Shown: in pieces, positions 7,344 to 11,480 of the stretch | How the letters are laid out: every line of letters begins with the position of its first letter | Numbering within the stretch: the stretch's first letter is position 1 | DNA from: an uncultured Clostridia bacterium | GTDB lineage: Bacteria; Bacillota_A; Clostridia; TANB77; CAG-508 | Direction of reading: 5' to 3' | Length of the DNA: 11,480 nt | NCBI GenBank assembly: GCA_944393295.1 | Contig: CALXZR010000041.1 | Location: 1 to 11,480 of the forward strand | The notes under the pieces: generated by a model | What the model was told of the DNA's origin: nothing | The model's input: the letters and a program-made list of their open reading frames with translations, nothing else | Database searches by the model: none | Made by a program: the position numbers and the translations under genes

Positions 7344-7949
7344 CTAAATCCATTCTTTATATTTCTTTATATATATTTTCTTTGCTATACTTGCTATTAT
7401 ACAATATAGGAAAGTTACTCCAAAAATTAAACCAATATATTCTCCTGCTATTGGAACTAATCCTATTGCACTTCCTAATGGAGTAAATGGTACTAAAATA
7501 CCTACTATAATTAATAAAATTGATGAAATATACACAGCTTTGTGTGCATTACTTTGTATGAAAGGCACTTTTGCAGTTCTTATTATATGCATTCCTATTA
7601 AATTAGAAACTATACTATAAGTAAACCAAATTGTTTGGAAATGTGCTACATCTCTTACCATAAATACAAACCATAAAGATATAAATACAACTAAGTCAAA
7701 CATTGAACTTACAGGTCCCATAAAAAGCATAAATCTTTTTAAACTTTTTATATCTAATTTTTTAGGTTTTTCTAAAAGTTCTTTGTCTACATTGTCAAAA
7801 GGTATTGTCATCTGACCAAAATCATATATTAAGCCTTCTACTAATAATTGTATCGGTGTTTCTGGTAAAAAAGGTAGACAAGCACTTGCTATAATTACTG
7901 ATACAACTTCTCCAAAATTGAAGCTTGTTGCCATTTTTATATATTTCAT
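7344..7949 (-). pseudogene. Detached C-terminal membrane half of the ATPase
   Basis: This frame carries what the upstream frame lost: NLMKYIKM and FNFGEVVSVIIASACLPFLP (M5), LIYDFGQMTIPFDNVD (M6 and following loop), RFMLFMGPVSSMFD (M7), then three more membrane segments with HIIRTAKVPFIQS between them. Order and spacing match MgtA closely. The first ATG in frame (7949) has no Shine-Dalgarno sequence, so independent translation is unlikely. Alone it has no ATPase domain. It is intact apart from the junction, which suggests the break is recent. Confidence 0.75.
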
Positions 7950-7973
7950 TAGATTTACAAATGTTCGTCTTCC

Positions 7974-7974
7974 G
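7974..7974 (-). other. Frameshift site: one inserted base
   Basis: In coding sense the gene reads GTA ACA GAA C GGA AGA CGA ACA. Removing the C restores VTEGRRTFVN, the sequence expected at this point of MgtA. The insertion is not in a homopolymer, and no classic slippery heptamer is present. It creates the codon CGG, probably rare in so AT-rich a genome, directly after GAA. Confidence 0.8.
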
Positions 7975-9985
7975 TTCTGTTACACCATCTAATAATACAT
8001 TCAAATCTTTTTCTAATAAAATTATATCTGCTGATTCTTTAGCAATATCAACAGCTGTATCTACTGATACACCTACATCAGAATTAATTAATGAAGGACT
8101 ATCATTAATTCCATCTCCCATATAACCTACAATATTGCCTGCTTGTTTCAAAATTCTTACAATTCTTGCTTTTTGTATTGGAGATAGCTTTGCAAATACA
8201 TTTGTTTTTTTAGTTAATCTTAATAAAGCAATATCTGAAAGTTTATCTATTTTACTTCCCAAAACAATATTTTTAGAATTTATTCCAACTTTATTACATA
8301 CGCATTTTGTAACTTCTGCATTATCACCAGTAAGTACTATAACTCTTATTCCTGCATTATTTAGTTTTTCTATTGATTCCTTTGCACTTTCTTTCGGTGG
8401 ATCCAAAAATCCGATAAATCCTATTAAAACCATATTCTTTTCATCAGAAACATCAAATTTGTCTATATTTTCAATATCGTTTTTTTGACATACTGCTACT
8501 ACTCTTAATCCTTCTTCATTTAATTTTTTAGAGATTTTTTGAATATTTGATTTTATATCTTTAGTAATTGGGCTTACTTCACCTTTGTAGTCAATCATTG
8601 TACAAATATTTAAAATTTCTTCAACCGCACCTTTTGTAATTAATTGTTTCTTAGTTCCGTCACTTACAATTACTGATAAACGTCTACGAGAAAAATCAAA
8701 TGGTATTTCGTCTATTTTCTTGTATTTTTCAGTTATGTCTTTCATATCGTTTTCTAAAGCTCTTTTTATTACAGCTTCATCAATGCTTCCCTTTAGTCCA
8801 GTTTGAAAATATGAATTTAAAAATGCATGTTTTAAAACTCTTGTATCTTCTTCTCCTTTTATGTCCAAATATTTTTCAAGAACAATTCTATCTTCTGTTA
8901 ATGTTCCTGTTTTATCTGTACATAAGATATTCATAGCTCCAAAGTTTTGTATAGCATCTAACTTTTTAACTATTGTTTTCTTTTTTGACATTCTAACAGC
9001 ACCTTTGGACAAACTAGATGACAATATAACAGGTAATAATAAAGGTGTTATACATATTGCTATGGCAACAGCAAAAGTAAATGCCAGTACTATATCATGT
9101 TTTTCTACATTTATTATGAAAACAAGTGGAATCATAATTAACATGAATCTTATTAATAATTTACTTATATTTTCTATTCCCTTTTGAAATGCTGTTTTTT
9201 CTTTTCCAGAACTAATTGTATGTGCAATTTTTCCAAAATAAGTAGAATCACCTGTTTTTATAACTATTCCCTTTGCTGAACCTGATATAACATTTGTACC
9301 CATAAAGCATATGTTATCTAGTTCTGCAATATTATCTACTTTATCATCAGTATTTTCTAATTCTACACTTTTTTTTACGCTATCAGATTCGCCTGTTAGA
9401 GAGGATTGTCCAACATATAAATCCTTAGCTTCAATTATCCTTAAGTCTGCTGGTATTAAACTTCCTGCTGATAATAAAACAATATCTCCAAGTGTTATAT
9501 TTTTTACTGGTACTTCTACTTCTTTGCCATTTCTTATAACTACTGCAGTTGTTGCAACCATTTCTTTTAATTTTTCTGCAGCTTTATTCGACCTATATGA
9601 TTCAAAAAAATCTAGTAAAGTACTTGCTATAACTAGAACCGCTATTACTATAATATTTGCATAACTCGGTACTTCTGCTAAATATATATCTGTGTAAACT
9701 AAAATAATTGATATTCCTATAAGTATACAATTAAAAGGTGTAAGTAAACTTTCTAAAAAATAGTGGTACCATTTTTTTGGTTTAGCTTGTTTAATTTCAT
9801 TTAGACCTAAATTACGTATATTTTCTTCAGCTTTTTTTGTTGAAAGACCAGTTTCTTTTACTTTATATTTTTCTAGAAATTTATCTTTCGACATTTCACT
9901 ATCTTTCCCATACATTTCATATACATCAACATCTTCTTTTAAACTATGCATATTTCACCTCTCAAATTTCTATAGAATTTAAATT

Positions 9986-10018
9986 AATATCTAAAATATA
10001 AATTGTATTTTAGATATT
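9986..10018 (-). promoter_or_regulatory. Hairpin in the ATPase mRNA leader
   Basis: AATATCTAAAATA (9986-9998) and its perfect complement (10006-10018) form a 13-bp stem with a 7-nt loop. It would start about 11 nt into the predicted leader and end about 35 nt before the start codon. In coding sense no T tract follows, so it is not a plain terminator. It could protect the 5' end or take part in regulation. It is too simple to be the known M-box magnesium riboswitch. Confidence 0.5.
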
Positions 10019-10035
10019 TTATTTATTTCTTTTAT

Positions 10036-10064
10036 ATTTTATTATTATTTAAAAATATATACAA
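10036..10064 (-). promoter_or_regulatory. Promoter of the ATPase gene
   Basis: On the minus strand, -35 TTGTAT (10064-10059) and -10 TAAAAT (10041-10036) are separated by 17 bp. The start would be near 10029, giving a leader of about 78 nt. The region is so AT-rich that chance matches are possible. Confidence 0.4.
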
Positions 10065-10098
10065 TAATTTATAATAAAAAAATTAAATTTTTAAATAC

Positions 10099-10132
10099 AA
10101 AAAAATCGTAACTCTTTAAAAAGCTACGATTT
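10099..10132 (-). terminator. Minus-strand terminator beyond the 105-residue gene
   Basis: AAATCGTA (10103-10110) pairs with TACGATTT (10125-10132), with extra pairing inside the loop (CTTT with AAAG). On the minus strand the stem ends in seven Ts (10105-10099). It is placed to end the transcript of the gene at 10346-10663, leaving a 3' untranslated region of about 245 nt. Confidence 0.65.
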
Positions 10133-10176
10133 ATAAATTACTAAAATTAACAATATTAAATTTAAGCTTCTATTTA

Positions 10177-10205
10177 TTGACTTTTAAAACTATTCCTGAT
10201 ATTAT
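10177..10205 (+). promoter_or_regulatory. Promoter of the predicted small RNA
   Basis: -35 TTGACT (10177-10182), 17-bp spacer and extended -10 TG-A-TATTAT (10197-10205). The predicted start (10212-10214) falls immediately before the first hairpin, with no reading frame following, which argues for a non-coding transcript. Confidence 0.6.
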
Positions 10206-10212
10206 AATGAAT

Positions 10213-10345
10213 AAGGGCACCAAAATTCATTGTGAATTTTGATGTGCTCGTCTGTTGAAAAATCTCTCAACAATTTGAGCTTTTAGCTCGAATCATGTTG
10301 GGAGATTAATTTTTGAGCATATCGCTCGATATTTTATTCTTGTTG
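10213..10345 (+). ncRNA. Predicted structured small RNA, about 130 nt
   Basis: Three hairpins follow the promoter. Hairpin 1 (10215-10249) pairs GGGCAC with GTGCTC and CAAAATTCA with TGAATTTTG around a 3-nt loop, with a 2-nt bulge. Hairpin 2 (10261-10307) has 12 bp plus 9 bp, a 2-nt bulge and a TTT loop. Hairpin 3 (10313-10329) is a short GAGC/GCTC stem followed by a U-rich tract (10330-10347) that could end transcription. Three imperfect positions (10216/10248, 10267/10301, 10276/10290) are G-U pairs on the plus strand but C-A mismatches on the minus strand, which supports plus-strand RNA. The whole region is antisense to the 3' untranslated region of the facing 105-residue gene. I recognise no known RNA family. 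Alternatives are the subterminal palindromes of a mobile element, or a leader for a 22-codon hydrophobic peptide starting at TTG 10313. Confidence 0.55.
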
Positions 10346-10714
10346 TTATATAAAAAGTATATCTGCTATATTTGCATATAACTTGTAGATTTCATTGTCA
10401 AATTTATTCGCTGTTCTAGCTAATTTTATTATATATGTTAGAAGCATATTCTCTACTTCTTTCATATCTTTTTTAAAGCTTTCTATTTCTATCGTTGTAC
10501 CACTCTTAGATAAATTTTCAAAATGCTTTTCTAAGCACTCTACTTCCTCTTTAATCAATTGTCTGGATATCTTTTTATCTTCTTTATCTGCCTTTCTATC
10601 TTCCAATATTTTGATGTTTTCGTAAATGTACATCTTGATTATATCTAATCTTTCTTTTTCCATTTAACATTCCTCCTTAAAATCTAAATTTTAAAGAGCA
10701 CATCAAAAAAACAC
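10232..10714. repeat. Inverted copies of a GATGTGCTC motif around the orphan gene
   Basis: TTTTGATGTGCTC at 10237-10249 is repeated exactly in inverse orientation at 10696-10708. With a few mismatches the match extends to GTG at 10232 and CAC at 10714. The left copy is the 3' arm of hairpin 1 of the small RNA; the right copy lies in the 5' leader of the orphan mRNA. No target-site duplication is visible outside, so a transposon origin is unproven. Confidence 0.65.
10346..10663 (-). CDS. Helical hypothetical protein, 105 residues
   Basis: The start is firm: AGGAGG lies 8 nt before the ATG at 10663. The product is almost wholly helical and rich in Lys, Glu and Ile, with heptad-like spacing in ERLDIIKMYIYENIKILED and EEVECLEKHFENL, so a helical bundle or coiled coil is likely. 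Its end is hydrophobic (IYKLYANIADILFI). There is no signal peptide, membrane segment or catalytic motif, and I do not recognise the family. It has its own strong promoter with a palindromic operator, a leader of about 100 nt, and a long 3' untranslated region facing the predicted small RNA. Its stop codon lies exactly where that RNA's U-rich end begins. Isolated, tightly regulated and coupled to an RNA, it could belong to a toxin-antitoxin-like or mobile-element module; that is inference only. Confidence 0.75.
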   Translation of the reverse strand: MEKERLDIIKMYIYENIKILEDRKADKEDKKISRQLIKEEVECLEKHFENLSKSGTTIEIESFKKDMKEVENMLLTYIIKLARTANKFDNEIYKLYANIADILFI

Positions 10715-10770
10715 GATTCGGCTTTCCTTATTCAATTTTCAATGTACTGCTAAATAAGCATTACATAAAT

Positions 10771-10805
10771 ATTATAGCACATTACTTTACATAATTCAAG
10801 TAATG
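10771..10805 (-). promoter_or_regulatory. Promoter and palindromic operator of the orphan gene
   Basis: On the minus strand, -35 TTGAAT (10799-10794), 17-bp spacer and extended -10 TGC-TATAAT (10779-10771). An inverted repeat, CATTACTT-N10-AAGTAATG (10780-10805), covers the -35 and most of the spacer, an ideal place for a repressor. A further CATTAC lies at 10760-10765, near the predicted start at 10764. Confidence 0.7.
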
Positions 10806-10853
10806 CAATTATATCAGTATTTATCAGTCATTATATATATTTTTTAGCTTTAT

Positions 10854-10882
10854 TTGAAAATATAACAAAATCATGATATAAT
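10854..10882 (+). promoter_or_regulatory. Orphan near-consensus promoter facing the insertion sequence
   Basis: TTGAAA (10854-10859), 17-bp spacer and extended -10 TG-A-TATAAT (10874-10882). This is among the best promoter matches in the window, yet no plus-strand gene follows; the region beyond is the 3' flank of an antisense transposase gene. Confidence 0.6.
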
Positions 10883-10920
10883 ATATTAAATATGCAATTT
10901 TCAAAACATATAAATAGACT

Positions 10921-10946
10921 AACTATTAATTGTCAATAGTTTTTCT
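10921..10946 (+). terminator. Short hairpin with T tract after the orphan promoter
   Basis: AACTATT (10921-10927) pairs with AATAGTT (10935-10941) over a 7-nt loop, then TTT. The stem is all A/T except one G-C pair and is weak. It would end a transcript of only about 55 nt from the 10854-10882 promoter. Confidence 0.3.
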
Positions 10947-10981
10947 AAAAAATTTTGTTAGATAAAAATTTGCATGACTAA

Positions 10982-11015
10982 TAACAGTTTCAAAATCTAA
11001 TTTTTAAAACTGTTA
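10982..11015. other. Strong hairpin beyond the transposase stop
   Basis: TAACAGTTT (10982-10990) pairs with AAACTGTTA (11007-11015), and AAAAT (10992-10996) with ATTTT (11000-11004) inside, giving a nearly continuous stem. It lies 35 bp after the transposase stop. No T tract follows on either strand, so it is not a standard terminator. It may be part of the insertion sequence's non-coding end, where IS1111-group relatives carry their guide RNA. Confidence 0.45.
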
Positions 11016-11049
11016 AATAATGTAAATATGTACTTTGAAAATTTTATTG

Positions 11050-11480
11050 TTAGCTTAAATTAAAAGATGTGTTATCAGTTAAAATCTTGAAGATAATTCT
11101 AACTAATTTATTACAAACATGACCTAATGCTACTCTATGACTTTTACCTTGAGAACGTTTTGCAATATAATAGTTGTGAAAAGTTTCATTATTGTATATA
11201 ATAATAAAAGCAACTCTATAGATTGCATAGCGAAGGTAAGTAGAGCCACGTTTAGAAATTTTCATACTGTCAGACTGAAAATTCCCAGATTGTTTAACAA
11301 CTGGATCTAAACCAGCAAATGCTAGCAATTTAGAAGGGTTGCTAAATTTTTTGATATCACCAATTTCGCTAATAATCATAGCACCTAAAGTATAACCAAC
11401 ACCAGGAATAGTAAGAATAGGTGAATTTATTAATTCCATTAGTGTCATAATGCTTAAATCAATATCTTTAATTTGTTCTT
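11050..11480 (-). CDS. IS110-family transposase, C-terminal part, cut by window edge
   Basis: The frame is open to the right edge, so the gene starts beyond 11480; only about the last 143 residues are visible. IS110 transposases are RNA-guided recombinases with an N-terminal RuvC-like DEDD domain (outside the window) and a C-terminal Tnp domain with a catalytic serine. Visible Tnp-domain features in order: NSPILTIPGVGYTLGAMIISEIGDI (a helix-hairpin-helix-like IPGVG), KFSNPSKLLAFAGLDPVV, KQSGNFQ in the region where the catalytic Ser is expected, SKRGSTYLRYAIYRVAF, and RSQGKSHRVALGHVCNKLVRIIFKIL to the end. The C-terminus looks complete. Nothing suggests decay in the visible part. Family confidence is high; subgroup (IS110 or IS1111) cannot be settled. 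Confidence 0.9.
   Translation of the reverse strand, partial: EQIKDIDLSIMTLMELINSPILTIPGVGYTLGAMIISEIGDIKKFSNPSKLLAFAGLDPVVKQSGNFQSDSMKISKRGSTYLRYAIYRVAFIIIYNNETFHNYYIAKRSQGKSHRVALGHVCNKLVRIIFKILTDNTSFNLS

Larger units (their letters stand above)
7344..9951 (-). pseudogene. mgtA: MgtA/MgtB-type P-type ATPase, frameshifted
   Basis: P-type ATPases of this type import Mg2+ across the inner membrane using ATP. The start at 9951 has an AGGTG site 5 nt upstream. The first frame (7822-9951) keeps the cytosolic machinery: M1/M2 (about 64-113), actuator TGES (186-189), M3/M4 (about 263-312), phosphorylation site DKTGT with Asp346, nucleotide-binding RRRLSVIVS and TKGA (439-442), FLDPPK (515-520), TGDN (541-544) and GDGIND (612-617). 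It breaks after VTE (657-659), where an extra base at 7974 shifts it into 50 unrelated residues. The rest of the protein (M5-M10) continues in another frame to 7344. Repaired length would be about 868 residues, close to the family's usual 860-900. A second oddity is TPLLLP (302-307) where MgtA has TPEMLP; the lost M4 glutamate normally helps bind the ion. Magnesium as substrate is inferred from overall similarity. Own promoter and leader hairpin upstream. Confidence 0.8.
10982..11480 (-). mobile_element. IS110-type insertion sequence, right part
   Basis: Defined by the transposase frame and the structured sequence just beyond its stop. IS110-family elements lack ordinary terminal inverted repeats and often make no target duplication, so the true end cannot be placed. 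10982 is only the outermost structured point I would include. Confidence 0.5.

Noticed and set aside
7960..7990. Programmed frameshift in the ATPase gene
   Set aside because: No slippery heptamer, no downstream structure and no in-frame Shine-Dalgarno at a useful distance. A plain one-base insertion explains it, though the rare-looking CGG codon keeps a slim chance.
7925..9664. Several long plus-strand frames opposite the ATPase gene
   Set aside because: They are antisense shadows of a clearly conserved coding strand, Ser/Phe/Leu-rich, without ribosome binding sites.
9952..10030. M-box magnesium riboswitch before the ATPase
   Set aside because: The leader is about 78 nt with a single simple hairpin; the M-box is larger and has a conserved multi-stem core not seen here.

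Overview
The window is very AT-rich on both strands. It shows TGG tryptophan codons, strong Shine-Dalgarno sites (AGGAGG, AAGGAG) and sigma-A promoters that often carry an extended TGn -10. This fits a low-GC Firmicute, most likely an uncultured gut-type member of Clostridia or a related class. The gene content (a Fic-like protein, a VanZ remnant, an XRE regulator, an IS110-type transposase, many orphan small genes) looks like an accessory region rather than a housekeeping locus. Family assignments rest on remembered motifs, because no database search was possible.

Layout, left to right. Bases 1-589 hold no gene I can support. They contain a terminator hairpin (131-168), a cluster of TTGAGAAAT-type repeats (261-391) and the terminator (481-513) of a minus-strand pair. 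That pair is a 915-residue protein (1065-3812) with N-terminal repeats and a conserved-looking C-terminal region of unknown function, overlapping a 163-residue protein (590-1081). A divergent intergenic region (3813-4204) carries a minus promoter for this pair and, on the plus side, four evenly spaced AAAATGTGAAAC operators around the promoter of a degenerate Fic-fold protein (4205-5140). After two terminators comes a YjbR/MmcQ-type protein (5422-6042), then a VanZ remnant (6173-6370) containing the promoter of a membrane-anchored XRE-type regulator (6398-6907).

From 7028 to 9951 the minus strand carries a small orphan gene (7028-7243) behind a P-type ATPase of the MgtA/MgtB magnesium type. 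A one-base insertion at 7974 breaks the ATPase, and the usual M4 glutamate of its TPEMLP motif is replaced by leucine. Its leader has a 13-bp hairpin.

The most unusual part is 10099-10805. A 105-residue orphan gene on the minus strand has a strong promoter overlapped by a palindromic operator. It faces a predicted structured small RNA of about 130 nt on the plus strand, which has its own extended -10 promoter. The RNA's first hairpin contains a copy of a motif also found in the 5' untranslated region of the orphan mRNA, and the long 3' end of that mRNA would be antisense to the whole RNA. This could be a self-contained RNA-regulated module. The right edge is the C-terminal half of an IS110-family transposase running off the window, with a near-consensus plus-strand promoter pointing into it.
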